Source: DAOTVS01 sp034436375
GTDB lineage: Bacteria > Chloroflexota > Anaerolineae > SpSt-313
Length of the DNA stretch: 49,038 nt
Assembly (NCBI GenBank): GCA_034436375.1
Contig: DAOTVS010000325.1
Coordinates: forward strand, 1 to 49,038
Direction of reading: 5' to 3'
Shown: positions 7,360 to 15,607 of the stretch, piece by piece
How positions within the stretch are numbered: the stretch's first letter is position 1
How the letters are laid out: every line of letters begins with the position of its first letter
Notes under the pieces: model-generated
What the model was told of the DNA's origin: nothing
The model's database searches: none
The model's input: the letters and a program-made list of their open reading frames with translations, nothing else
Made by a program: the position numbers and the translations under genes

Positions 7360-7962
7360 ATGCAATCAAGGGCAGGCAACACCACATCCTCATCCAACCC
7401 ATGGAGCTATGAGCGAATGCGGCGAGCAGCCCTGATTGTAGGCATCGTCGGCATAACCCTGCTCTATGGGCTGGGTATTGCTGGCCTTGTTCTGAAGCAT
7501 CAGATACTGAAAAATGTCGACCTTACCCCGACCGTCGCAGCCACCCCACTGCCGACCGCAACCCAATTCGTGGCCCCAGTCCGCATCACGTCCATACCCA
7601 TCACAGAACCCTCAGTAGGTCCTCTCGAGGCTACGCCCACCCAGCAAGTTCTGGTGTTCCCAACCGCAGTGCCGACAGACACTTTTACGCCCACTCCTCA
7701 GACACAAACACCAACGGAAACGGCTGCTCAGCCGCCGACCCTATCATCCACAAGCGAGCCAACTGCGAGCCATACGCCAGAGCCGCCCAGCGCAACACCG
7801 ACGCCGCGGGCAACGGATACACCACGAGCCGAGCCGACCGCTACGCCCACGCCGACGGGCACCGCCGTTACCTTGCCGGAACAACCCGATTTGACGCCTC
7901 CCTCGATCGAGCCGACCGTGACGGTAGCCGGCTCGGCCGCTACTACGCAATTCAACAGATGA
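7360..7962 (+). CDS. Single-pass membrane protein with Thr/Pro-rich external region
   Basis: Not recognised as a known family. About 200 residues from ATG 7360 (AGGAG at 7342-7346). A basic N-terminus precedes one hydrophobic segment (RRAALIVGIVGITLLYGLG), then about 150 residues made almost only of Thr, Pro, Ala, Ser and Val with TPTP repeats. The topology is probably N-inside with a long disordered external stalk. There is no folded domain after the stalk, which is odd: such stalks usually carry one. It may be a wall- or surface-spacer protein or a decayed larger protein. Alternative starts are ATG 7312 and ATG 7417 directly before the membrane segment. Confidence 0.6.
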   Translation: MQSRAGNTTSSSNPWSYERMRRAALIVGIVGITLLYGLGIAGLVLKHQILKNVDLTPTVAATPLPTATQFVAPVRITSIPITEPSVGPLEATPTQQVLVFPTAVPTDTFTPTPQTQTPTETAAQPPTLSSTSEPTASHTPEPPSATPTPRATDTPRAEPTATPTPTGTAVTLPEQPDLTPPSIEPTVTVAGSAATTQFNR

Positions 7963-7965
7963 GAT

Positions 7966-7988
7966 CTGCCGGCGGGTTCGGCCGGCAG
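7966..7988 (+). terminator. Weak hairpin after the PT-rich protein gene
   Basis: CTGCCGGC (7966-7973) and GCCGGCAG (7981-7988) form an 8-bp stem with a 7-nt loop just past the stop codon. There is no clear T-run, so termination is uncertain. Confidence 0.35.
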
Positions 7989-8048
7989 TGAGCACCTTTG
8001 TCACCCATATTGGAGGTCGGCAGAGGCCTTGATCAACAGAGGGATGCC

Positions 8049-8759
8049 ATGACCATCGAAACTGTCGCCGAATACCACCCAACGATCAAGGAGCTTCCCA
8101 GCAGCGAACGCCCACGTGAGCGCCTGCAGAACTATGGCGCTGGCGCCCTGTCCACCGCCGAATTGCTCGCCATCATCCTGCGCACGGGCATCGGTGGGCA
8201 AAATGTCCTAAACCTGGCCACCAACCTCCTGGCTCAGTATCATGGGCTGGGGGGGCTGGCCAAAGCCGGCCTGCCCGAGCTGCGCCAACATAAGGGCCTC
8301 GGACTGGCCAAGGCTTGCCAGCTCAAGGCCGCCCTCGAGTTGGGGCGCCGCATGCTGATCGCCGCCCCCGAAGACCGGCCGCAGGTCTCGTCGCCGGCTG
8401 ACGCCGCCAATCTGGTGCTCCTCGAAATGGCCTTCCTGGAGCAAGAACAACTGCGAGCCATCCTGCTCGATACCAAGAACTATCTGGTCACCATCGCCAC
8501 CGTCTACGTCGGCAACGTGAATACGGCCGTCATCCGCGTCTCCGAGGTTTTTCGTGAAGCCGTGCGCACCAACTCACCCTTTCTCATCGTCGTCCACAAC
8601 CATCCCAGCGGCGACCCTACACCATCACCAGAGGATGTGCAGGTGACGGAACAGATCGTGGCCGGGGGCCGGCTGCTCGACATCGATGTGCTCGATCATC
8701 TGATCATCGGACGCCAGCGCTACGTCAGCCTGAAGGAACGGGGGCTGGGCTTCAAATAA
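8049..8759 (+). CDS. radC: RadC/UPF0758 family protein (JAMM/MPN domain)
   Basis: A 236-residue protein with an N-terminal helix-hairpin-helix-like region (LQNYGAGALSTAELLAIILRTG) and a C-terminal MPN domain. The JAMM metal motif is intact: His183-x-His185-Pro-Ser-Gly, then Asp in the downstream SPEDVQ segment. Historically called DNA repair protein RadC, but its biochemical role is unsettled; some members are linked to competence or mobile elements. The ATG at 8049 has AGAGGG 5 nt upstream. An in-frame start at 7998 would add 17 residues not typical of the family. It is convergent with the MFS gene. Confidence 0.9.
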   Translation: MTIETVAEYHPTIKELPSSERPRERLQNYGAGALSTAELLAIILRTGIGGQNVLNLATNLLAQYHGLGGLAKAGLPELRQHKGLGLAKACQLKAALELGRRMLIAAPEDRPQVSSPADAANLVLLEMAFLEQEQLRAILLDTKNYLVTIATVYVGNVNTAVIRVSEVFREAVRTNSPFLIVVHNHPSGDPTPSPEDVQVTEQIVAGGRLLDIDVLDHLIIGRQRYVSLKERGLGFK

Positions 8760-8863
8760 CCCGGCGCCTGCCGCACTCAGCAGTCACGGCAGGAATCGTC
8801 GCAGGCGATCGAGAGCAAGAGGAGAGAGCGAGTATTGGGTAATCCAGGCTAATCAGGCGCTCT

Positions 8864-10096
8864 CTATCCGCGTTCGGCAACGGCTGCCCGCTGCCCATGC
8901 CGTAGCTGCAACGCCACGACGGCCCCAACGGCCACGAGCACAGCCGTAGCCTGATAGGCCACGGTGGGGCCGCCCCGCTCCCACAGCACGCCCGCCAGAA
9001 CAGGCCCGAGCAGCACGCCCACATTCTCCCAGGCCCCGTGCAACCCCAACGCTGCGCCATAGATGGCCGGTGGGCTGAATCGCCCCACCATCACCACCCG
9101 TGCCGGCGCGGCCAACGCCCAGCCAAGGGCGTCGAAGGTAACCGCCACCAGGAAACCGGCAAAGCTGTGCGCCAAACTGTAGGCCGCCAGGCCCACGGCG
9201 CCCATAGCCAGCCCCAGGACAATGCGCGTCGTCAGGCTCACGCGCTGGTCGAAGCGATTCATCGCCATGAGAAAGACGACATTGGCCAGGCTAAAGGCGC
9301 CAAAGAGCAGCCCTACTGCCGTGGCATCGAGCCCGGCATGGTCCTGCGCCAGGAGCACAAGGAAATTGCGCACCACACGATTGGCCACAAACTGGATCAA
9401 GCCGGCTGATCCGAGAATGAGCAGCGGACCGGCCAGCAAGCCACGGGCGCCAACGTGAGGGGCTTTGCCATGCTCTGGCAGGGGGGGCGGCAGGCCCATC
9501 TTGGGCTCCTCGAGCACCGACGACACCACCGCGCCCATGGTAGCCAGGGCAGCAATGGCGACAAAGACCGCGCGCGCACCCATGTGTTCGTAGAGACACC
9601 CCCCTACCGTGGAGCCGATGGCAAGGCAGATCGAATACACGATCAGATACAGGCTCAGGCCATAGGTCTGCCGTCCAGGGCCATACGCGCGCACCAGATA
9701 GCCCCGAGAAAGCACGCCGATGGTCGTGTCGAACAGCCCCGAAAGCGCCTGAAAGACGACGACCGCCCACAGACCCGGCCAGAGCACCAGCAGCCAGAAC
9801 TCCAATGCCGAGGCCAACCGCGACAGGGCATAGGGGCGCCGGAAGCCAAAGCGGTCGGCCGCCCAACCCCACACAGGCTCCGAGAAGATCATCACCAACC
9901 CGTTACTGGCGGCAATCGCCCCCCATTGCGCTGTCGTTGCGCGAAGCGAAAGCACATACAGCGGCAACACCGGTGCCAGCGCGCCCAGCACGGCCAAATG
10001 CAGACCCACCGTGCAGAGCATCGCGGCAATGCTGCGCGGCCTCACACGCAGTTCATCATCGTCAGCCAAAGCCTCCCACCCGCTCTCTACACACAC
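8864..10096 (-). CDS. MFS-family transporter
   Basis: About 410 residues with 12 predicted membrane helices. The conserved MFS loop motif between helices 2 and 3 appears as GWAADRFGFRRPYALSR. A longer central loop (EEPKMGLPPPLPEHGK) separates the two six-helix halves. The pattern is that of a drug/metabolite efflux or sugar-type permease; the substrate cannot be assigned. The start is uncertain: GTG at 10096 is the longest reading, GTG 10045 and ATG 10018 are in frame, and helix 1 begins just after 10018. No regulator is adjacent. Confidence 0.82.
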   Translation of the reverse strand: MCVESGWEALADDDELRVRPRSIAAMLCTVGLHLAVLGALAPVLPLYVLSLRATTAQWGAIAASNGLVMIFSEPVWGWAADRFGFRRPYALSRLASALEFWLLVLWPGLWAVVVFQALSGLFDTTIGVLSRGYLVRAYGPGRQTYGLSLYLIVYSICLAIGSTVGGCLYEHMGARAVFVAIAALATMGAVVSSVLEEPKMGLPPPLPEHGKAPHVGARGLLAGPLLILGSAGLIQFVANRVVRNFLVLLAQDHAGLDATAVGLLFGAFSLANVVFLMAMNRFDQRVSLTTRIVLGLAMGAVGLAAYSLAHSFAGFLVAVTFDALGWALAAPARVVMVGRFSPPAIYGAALGLHGAWENVGVLLGPVLAGVLWERGGPTVAYQATAVLVAVGAVVALQLRHGQRAAVAERG

Positions 10097-10202
10097 GCCA
10101 ACAGCGCGTCTCTACATCCTTCCGCGCTCGTATGGACGGCCCGATGCGCCGTGTCCCCTCCACTTGGCGCACCAACCGGCCTACACGCCCTATGCCGGCG
10201 AC

Positions 10203-10230
10203 TTGAGATTCGTCCCCCGCCGGCTATAAT
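10203..10230 (+). promoter_or_regulatory. Promoter of the HD-domain/DUF4416 operon
   Basis: TTGAGA (10203-10208) and TATAAT (10225-10230) are 16 bp apart, giving a start at about 10237. Confidence 0.7.
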
Positions 10231-10265
10231 ACAGGGCGCTAATGGATACTCCAAGGAGAACATCT

Positions 10266-11039
10266 GTGCCGATACGCCTTCCAACCCGCCACAACCCCAC
10301 CCTGCAGCGCGTGCTCAATCGAGTCAACGTTGACGTCGAGCTGCATCAGTGGTGGAAATGCGCCAATATCAATGCTGTCGATCGCCTGGGCATGAGCGAT
10401 CACGGCCAAGTGCACATCCGCATCGTTAGCAACATCGCACTCCGCATGCTGCGCCTCCTGGTCGATGCCGGCGTTGAGATGAGCGTGGTCGCCAACTATG
10501 GTCTCACCAACCACGACGCGGAAGTGATTGTCTTTCTTGCCTCCTGCCTGCACGATGTAGGCATTGCCGTCCATCGTGACAACCACGAGGCCTACAGCGT
10601 CCCACTGGCCCTGACCAAGTTGCGCGAGTGGCTCCCCGGCATCTACTCGCAGGCAGAGGCCAGCATTATCACTACAGAGACGCTGCATGCCATCGTCGCC
10701 CACGAGGCGCAAACCCGCTGCCTGACTATCGAAGCGGGGATCGTCAAAGTGGCTGACGCCTTGGATATGAGCAAGGGGCGCTCGCGCATCCCTTTCGAGG
10801 CCGGCGCGATCAATATTCATGCCGTATCGGCTGCAGCCATCGAGGAGGTAGTCCTCAAGCCAGGGGAAACCAAACCTGTCTCCGTCGAGGTGATCATGAA
10901 CAACTCGGCGGGCATCTTCCAGATCGATGAACTGCTGAAACACAAGCTTCAGAACTCGAGCATCGCACCCTATGTGCAGGTCCTGGCCAGCATTCAGGGA
11001 GAAACCGAGAAACGCCTGTTCCAGTCCTACCACTTTTAG
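10266..11039 (+). CDS. HD-domain phosphohydrolase-like protein
   Basis: A 257-residue soluble protein. The HD-type metal motif is visible: His46 (SDHGQVH), His96-Asp97 (CLHDVG) and a downstream Asp in VADALD. HD domains hydrolyse phosphate esters, often of nucleotides; this branch has no assigned substrate. Start: GTG 10266 is chosen because AAGGAGAA (10253-10260) lies at good spacing and the conserved N-terminus (VPIRLPTRHNPTLQRV) begins here. An ATG at 10242 would place the ribosome binding site inside the gene. The DUF4416 gene follows after 16 nt with its own AAGGAG, so the two form an operon. Confidence 0.85.
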   Translation: MPIRLPTRHNPTLQRVLNRVNVDVELHQWWKCANINAVDRLGMSDHGQVHIRIVSNIALRMLRLLVDAGVEMSVVANYGLTNHDAEVIVFLASCLHDVGIAVHRDNHEAYSVPLALTKLREWLPGIYSQAEASIITTETLHAIVAHEAQTRCLTIEAGIVKVADALDMSKGRSRIPFEAGAINIHAVSAAAIEEVVLKPGETKPVSVEVIMNNSAGIFQIDELLKHKLQNSSIAPYVQVLASIQGETEKRLFQSYHF

Positions 11040-11055
11040 GGAAGGAGAGGCACCA

Positions 11056-11577
11056 TTGGGCACAGCGCACCCGCCGGAACCGGTGCGCCTGATCGTGGGG
11101 CTGCTGGTCGCCCGGCAGGAATTGCTGAGCGCAGCGGCGGCTCGCCTGAGCGAACAATTCGGGCCCCTCGATCAGAGCAGCCGGCCCGTCCCTTTTACTC
11201 AGACGGCTTACTACCGCCGTGAACTGGGAGAGGAACCCTGGCGCCAATTCCTCACGTTCCAGCCACTGATAGACCCCAGCGACCTGGCTGCCATCAAAGT
11301 GCGGACGAACGAAATGGAGCTGGAATGGGCCCCAGATGGGCTGCGTCGGGTCAACATCGACCCCGGCTATATATCGCTCTCCAAACTGGTGCTGGCAACA
11401 ACCAAGAACTATTGGCACCGCATCTACCTGGCGCAAGGCATCTACGCTGAAGCAACCCTGCCCTTTCGCGACGGGGCCTTCCGGCCGCAGGAATGGACCT
11501 ACCCCGACTATCGCACACCCGAGCACCTGGCGTTCTTTACTGCTGCCCGCGAGCGCTACAAGCAACAACTCCGCTAA
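11056..11577 (+). CDS. DUF4416 family protein
   Basis: 173 residues, matching the size and features of DUF4416: N-terminal PVRLIVGLLVA, FGPLDQSSRPVPFTQTAYY, a central LIDPSDLAAIKVRTNEME, the Asp-Pro-Gly-Tyr turn (NIDPGYISLSKLVLAT), and WTYPDYRTPEH near the C-terminus. The function is unknown; the strongly conserved polar motifs suggest an enzyme or ligand-binding protein. TTG 11056 is chosen on AAGGAG 8 nt upstream; the upstream reading is antisense-like overlap with the HD gene. It shares an operon with the HD-domain gene and is convergent with the FecR-domain gene 36 nt away. Confidence 0.82.
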   Translation: MGTAHPPEPVRLIVGLLVARQELLSAAAARLSEQFGPLDQSSRPVPFTQTAYYRRELGEEPWRQFLTFQPLIDPSDLAAIKVRTNEMELEWAPDGLRRVNIDPGYISLSKLVLATTKNYWHRIYLAQGIYAEATLPFRDGAFRPQEWTYPDYRTPEHLAFFTAARERYKQQLR

Positions 11578-11613
11578 ATCCAGACCGAGACTCCGTAAAG
11601 TCCGGGTGCCCTC

Positions 11614-12831
11614 CTATTGCACGGCCAGGCTGATGTAGCGGATCATGCTCTCATAATCCCAGCCCGAGGCAGAGACCCGAATGGAAATGATACGCGTTGG
11701 CGTAGGGTTGAGCGTATCCAGCAGATTCTCCGACTCGAAATAGTACCAGGTATCACGAGGGATCTGCAGGCCGTTGGTCGTCGGGTTGTTCTGGGAATTG
11801 TCGTAGTAAAAGCCCTGAATCCACTCGTTCTCACTGCCGTACTTGTCTCGGTACTTGATGCGGATCATGAGTGGATATTCGGAGGCTAGATAGCCGCCAC
11901 CGGAAAGGTTCTGGTTCACGATCTTGATATTGGCCCTGACCACCAATGACGACACCGGGTCCGGCAGGTCGCGGTTGATATCCTGCTCGATAGTCGTCTC
12001 ACAATGATTATGCTGGCTATCAGTGCGATAAAAGCGGACCGTATGGGTTTCGTCGTCACAACTCCAGACGCCCGGGACATCTCCACCGTCATTGCCCTGG
12101 TCATTGTAAGCCGTCCAGGCCTCACCCAGGCCCTGGCTAAAGTCGCCATTCGTCAAAAGCTCCCGCGCATCCGCCACGGGGGCCGTTGGGGGTTGCCCGA
12201 GAGCAACGGTTGTCCTCTCCGGTGCAACGAGCTGCACGCTGTTGCTGTTGGCATTGACAACAGCACTCCCCTGATGGACCAGGAGCGTGGCACTATCCGT
12301 CTGCACCTCGGCCCCATACACCCCATCGCTCTTGATCTGGAGCACGGCATTCAGGTGCTTCAGGCGCAACTCAAAATCAAGGCCCGTTTTGCCAGCCGCA
12401 TTGGTTACGATCTTGGCCTGCCCCGTCACCATCCGTAACCAAATCATATTGGGCTGCACACCCCACTGGAAACGGGGGGACTGCACGCGCTCCAACACCA
12501 CCTGGCTGCCGGGCTTGATGTTGACCGAGCTGCCGTCAAAAAAACGCAAGTCGGCCGACGCCTTGTCATCGAGGGTGATTGCGGAGCCCTCTGTCACGTT
12601 GGCCGAGGCGCCATTGCTCACCACATTCTGATGGCCTGTTGCCGGGTTCTCGATGACGACCGTGCCCTCGAGGGCCTGCAGAGTGGCGGTATGGCTCCGC
12701 ATAGAATACAGCAGAATGTGCCGTATCGATAGGGGCACAAAGACCACCAGCAGGCAGAACACGATAAAAGCCGTCCACACGACGATCCATGCGGTGCGCT
12801 CCGGTCGCCTGCGAGAGAGCGCTTGCTCCAT
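11614..12831 (-). CDS. FecR-domain membrane protein
   Basis: 405 residues. A short cytoplasmic N-terminus rich in Arg is followed by one membrane helix (about 14-38) and a large external part. Residues about 50-205 show the FecR-like beta pattern (LEGTVVI, ITLDDKASADLRFFDGSSVNIKPGSQVVL, repeated strands ending VAPERTTVALG). The C-terminal part (from LLTNGDFSQGLGEAW) looks like a carbohydrate-binding/galactose-binding-type jelly roll. FecR domains often sense or organise at the envelope. The ATG at 12831 overlaps the acylphosphatase stop (TGATG), showing coupled translation. An upstream in-frame start exists but would overlap more. Confidence 0.78.
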   Translation of the reverse strand: MEQALSRRRPERTAWIVVWTAFIVFCLLVVFVPLSIRHILLYSMRSHTATLQALEGTVVIENPATGHQNVVSNGASANVTEGSAITLDDKASADLRFFDGSSVNIKPGSQVVLERVQSPRFQWGVQPNMIWLRMVTGQAKIVTNAAGKTGLDFELRLKHLNAVLQIKSDGVYGAEVQTDSATLLVHQGSAVVNANSNSVQLVAPERTTVALGQPPTAPVADARELLTNGDFSQGLGEAWTAYNDQGNDGGDVPGVWSCDDETHTVRFYRTDSQHNHCETTIEQDINRDLPDPVSSLVVRANIKIVNQNLSGGGYLASEYPLMIRIKYRDKYGSENEWIQGFYYDNSQNNPTTNGLQIPRDTWYYFESENLLDTLNPTPTRIISIRVSASGWDYESMIRYISLAVQ

Positions 12832-13103
12832 CAGTACCGCACCTCGAACAGTGCCCACTCTCCGGTGGCCGCTCCCCACTCGGCATCCACATGGCTCACA
12901 TCAGCCATGGCCGGCCCTCGCTGCAGCCAGGTGTAGAGCTCCTCAACGGCCTGCCGTGGGCCCTCTGCCACCACTTCAACGGCGCCGTCGCCGCGGTTGC
13001 GCACATAACCACGCAGCCCCAGCCCACGCGCTCTACGTTGCGTGTGCTGGCGAAAGCCCACACCCTGCACATAGCCATATACCACAGCCGTCAGGCGAAC
13101 CAT
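12831..13103 (-). CDS. acyP: Acylphosphatase
   Basis: The 90-residue length is typical. The N-terminal signature VYGYVQGVGFRQHTQRRA carries the catalytic Arg of the phosphate loop, and the second motif GLRGYVRNRGDGAVEVVAEG carries the catalytic Asn. It hydrolyses acyl phosphates such as acetyl phosphate or carbamoyl phosphate in the cytoplasm. The family Gly-rich VQGVGF is intact. It lies 11 nt after the HEAT-repeat gene and overlaps the FecR-domain gene, so it is part of a compact minus-strand operon. Confidence 0.93.
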   Translation of the reverse strand: MVRLTAVVYGYVQGVGFRQHTQRRARGLGLRGYVRNRGDGAVEVVAEGPRQAVEELYTWLQRGPAMADVSHVDAEWGAATGEWALFEVRY

Positions 13104-13114
13104 CTCGTCCGTCG

Positions 13115-14128
13115 TTAAGCCTCCGGCTCTTCTTCCTCTGCGCCAGCCTCTTCATCAGCCACGCCGCCCGCCTGGGCAGGCTCAACATAGAACATATCCA
13201 GGGGAGCGCTGGCAAAATCCAGCTCGCCCAGCGCTTCCTCTGCAGCATCGCGCAGGGCCTCATCCTGCGAAGACTCACATATCTTGAGCGCCCTACGTGC
13301 CTGCGGGCCGCCGATCTGCCCCAAGGCCCAGGCGGCCATCTGTCGCACTTCGCTGTCAGGATCGTTCAGCAGCCGGATCACGTGCCCCACGGCCTGCTTC
13401 AGCCCGATCTCGCCGGCAGCCCGCGCAGCCTCATAACGCATGGCCGGGTTGGGAGAGGAAAGCTCATCGGTCACTTGCGGTGCCCAGTGCGGATCGGCCG
13501 TGCGGCCCATAGCGAAGACCGTACTGATACGCATGGCCTCATCCGCAGCGGCATAGGCTTCATCGATGATCCTGCGCACAGGCGCATCGCTGAGATACGC
13601 GATTGACTCGATCGCTCGCCGCCGCACTTCCAGATCTTCGCCTGGGTCGTCGATGGTCTGCAGCAGCGCCTCGCGCAGTCGGTCCGCCCGATCCTCGGGC
13701 AGGTCGCCCAGTTCCGCCAACAGAGCCAGATGGCCCAGCGAGCTGGCCGCGCGCGCGCGCACGGTCGCAACCGGGTCATTGCGCATCAGGCGCACCAGGG
13801 GGTCCACAAGGCTGGGCTGCTCATCCTCCCAGAGCCCTTCCACCGCCTGCTCGCGCACCTGAGGGTCCTCTGCCTGCAGCGCCCAGCGAAAGATGGCCAC
13901 AAAATCCATCTGGAAATCGGCCTCCGCCATTTCCACCATGGTCGTGATCAACTCACGCTGGCGCCCGGCTGACATGCGCCCCCAACACTCGGCAAATCGA
14001 GATACCTCAGATCGCCCGGCGCCGCTCAGAAAAGCAATGACCGAGCGCGATAGCGGCTGCGCCTCATCGCATACGAGAGCGAGAGCCTCCTCAAACGTCC
14101 ATAGACGGCTCTTGGTTTCTGACATCAT
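13115..14128 (-). CDS. HEAT-repeat protein
   Basis: About 337 residues made of paired-helix repeats, clearest at about 90-285. Units such as DPVATVRARAASSLGHLALL, NPAMRYEAARAAGEIG and DSEVRQMAAWALGQIGG follow the HEAT/PBS-lyase-type pattern. An acidic C-terminal tail (EEEEPEA) ends the protein. Such proteins are scaffolds for protein interactions; no catalytic site is seen. The ATG at 14128 is suggested by AGAGG next to it and the natural MSETK beginning; an in-frame GTG at 14143 and an ATG at 14125 are alternatives. It is probably the first gene of the HEAT-acylphosphatase-FecR operon with a promoter at 14232-14260. Confidence 0.82.
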   Translation of the reverse strand: MMSETKSRLWTFEEALALVCDEAQPLSRSVIAFLSGAGRSEVSRFAECWGRMSAGRQRELITTMVEMAEADFQMDFVAIFRWALQAEDPQVREQAVEGLWEDEQPSLVDPLVRLMRNDPVATVRARAASSLGHLALLAELGDLPEDRADRLREALLQTIDDPGEDLEVRRRAIESIAYLSDAPVRRIIDEAYAAADEAMRISTVFAMGRTADPHWAPQVTDELSSPNPAMRYEAARAAGEIGLKQAVGHVIRLLNDPDSEVRQMAAWALGQIGGPQARRALKICESSQDEALRDAAEEALGELDFASAPLDMFYVEPAQAGGVADEEAGAEEEEPEA

Positions 14129-14231
14129 CCTCTGATCTCTCACCTATCAGCCCGGGGCTGCTGGAACCACGCCCCAGGCAAAATCCTCCCTGGCGCTGGG
14201 CCCCAATCTGCCCAGACGGCCGCTCGTTTGC

Positions 14232-14260
14232 ATTGTAGCATAGCCCCCGCGCCCGCACAA
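14232..14260 (-). promoter_or_regulatory. Promoter of the HEAT-repeat operon
   Basis: On the minus strand TTGTGC (14260-14255) and TACAAT (14237-14232) are 17 bp apart. The expected leader is about 95 nt. Confidence 0.5.
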
Positions 14261-14284
14261 GTTGGCCCCTGGTTGCACTTTGCC

Positions 14285-15607
14285 CTATCCTCTGGTCGAA
14301 ACGGAGAGCGCCGGAAAATAGAGGTAGGGCACCTCAAACACTCCGCCCACCCAATACGCTCGGTCGCCGATGGCCCCGATCTGCCCCAGCGCGCGAAACA
14401 CATTGCCGGATACCATGGTATCCTTGACGCGCCCCACGAGCCGGCCACCCTCAACGCGGAAACCCAGGTGCACGTTGCCCGAGAACTCGCCGGCCAGGAT
14501 ATTTCCCATGTCGGCGCCCATGGTCTGGTCCACGACAAGCCCTTCCTCCATATCGGCCAGCATGTCCTGATAGGAAACCTTGCCCGGCTTGATGCGCAAC
14601 GCATGTATGGCCGCAGTCGGCATACTGCCCAGGCTGCGTTCGCCATTGCCTGTGCTCTTTGTGCCGGCTAGCCCCGCCGTCTGCAGGTCATAGTAAAAGG
14701 CATTCACGCGCCCGTCCTCAATCAGGGCCGTGCGCTGGGTCGGCACCCCCTCACCGTCACAGGGCGCGCTAGACGGCACATTGGGAACACGCCCATCATC
14801 GTAGAGGCAAAAGCTCGGGTCAAACATGGCCTCACCCAGGTGCCCGGCAAAGGGTGAAGCGCCCTGCTGCACCAACTTGCCATTGAGGGCCGCCTGGAAC
14901 GGGTTCAGGAGTGTCATCGCCACGCCCTTGGGCGTAAAGATGACGGGCAGGTTGGCCGTGCGTATCGGCACGACCTCCTCCGCCAGATCGAGTTTGCCGC
15001 CGACAGCGCCCATCACGGTGTTGATGTTCAACGTCTTGAGATGGCACGAGGAGGCAGATTCATAGACGTCCAGAATATCTGTGCCGCGCACCCGGTTCGC
15101 GTGCAATCCTGCCGATACGACCGTCAGACGGTAACTGCCTCCCCCGCCAGAGGAATTCATCACCGAGACTGACACAACCTCTTTACGCACGTCAGCATCA
15201 CAGAGGATATCCTGCCCTCGGCGGCGCACGCGGTCGACCATCTTCTGGCCCATCTGCACCATTTCGTCGGCGCTGAGAGCAACCACATCATCATCGTACA
15301 GCTCAAGCGGCGCTTCGGGCACCAACTCAGTAGGGTAATCCATCAGCGAGCGCGCCCCGAAACGGGCCGTCGCCACAGCATCCTCTACCAATGTCCTGGG
15401 GTCATCGAGCCGCGAGGAACTGGCAAAGCCGATCTGGCCATCTACCACCACACGCAGCGCCACGCCGCGCACCTCTTTGGTTTCGATCGTGCGCAGACGG
15501 TTCGCCTCAAAGGACACCGGCGTTTGCTCTTCCGTGACTGCATATACCTCAGCCCATGCTGCCGACCGAGAAGCCAGTTCCAAGACCTGCTCAGCAAAAC
15601 TCTGCAT
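14285..15607 (-). CDS. pmbA: TldE/PmbA-like subunit of a TldD/TldE metalloprotease
   Basis: 440 residues with the U62 peptidase (PmbA/TldD) fold. It shows the N-terminal SFEANRLRTIETKEVRGVALRVV segment and a C-terminal catalytic-type domain, but no HExxxH motif. In E. coli TldE is the non-metal partner that forms a heterodimer with TldD to trim peptides. The partner gene lies directly upstream; the stop codon and ATG share one base (TAATG), which fits equimolar synthesis of a complex. Known jobs elsewhere include microcin/modified-peptide maturation and CcdA degradation; no such peptide precursor was recognised here. Confidence 0.9.
   Translation of the reverse strand: MQSFAEQVLELASRSAAWAEVYAVTEEQTPVSFEANRLRTIETKEVRGVALRVVVDGQIGFASSSRLDDPRTLVEDAVATARFGARSLMDYPTELVPEAPLELYDDDVVALSADEMVQMGQKMVDRVRRRGQDILCDADVRKEVVSVSVMNSSGGGGSYRLTVVSAGLHANRVRGTDILDVYESASSCHLKTLNINTVMGAVGGKLDLAEEVVPIRTANLPVIFTPKGVAMTLLNPFQAALNGKLVQQGASPFAGHLGEAMFDPSFCLYDDGRVPNVPSSAPCDGEGVPTQRTALIEDGRVNAFYYDLQTAGLAGTKSTGNGERSLGSMPTAAIHALRIKPGKVSYQDMLADMEEGLVVDQTMGADMGNILAGEFSGNVHLGFRVEGGRLVGRVKDTMVSGNVFRALGQIGAIGDRAYWVGGVFEVPYLYFPALSVSTRG

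Noticed and set aside
8834..8872. Inverted repeat GAGAGAGCG/CGCTCTCT between radC and the MFS gene
   Set aside because: The stem is short with a long loop and no T-run, and part of it lies in the MFS coding end; too weak to call a terminator.
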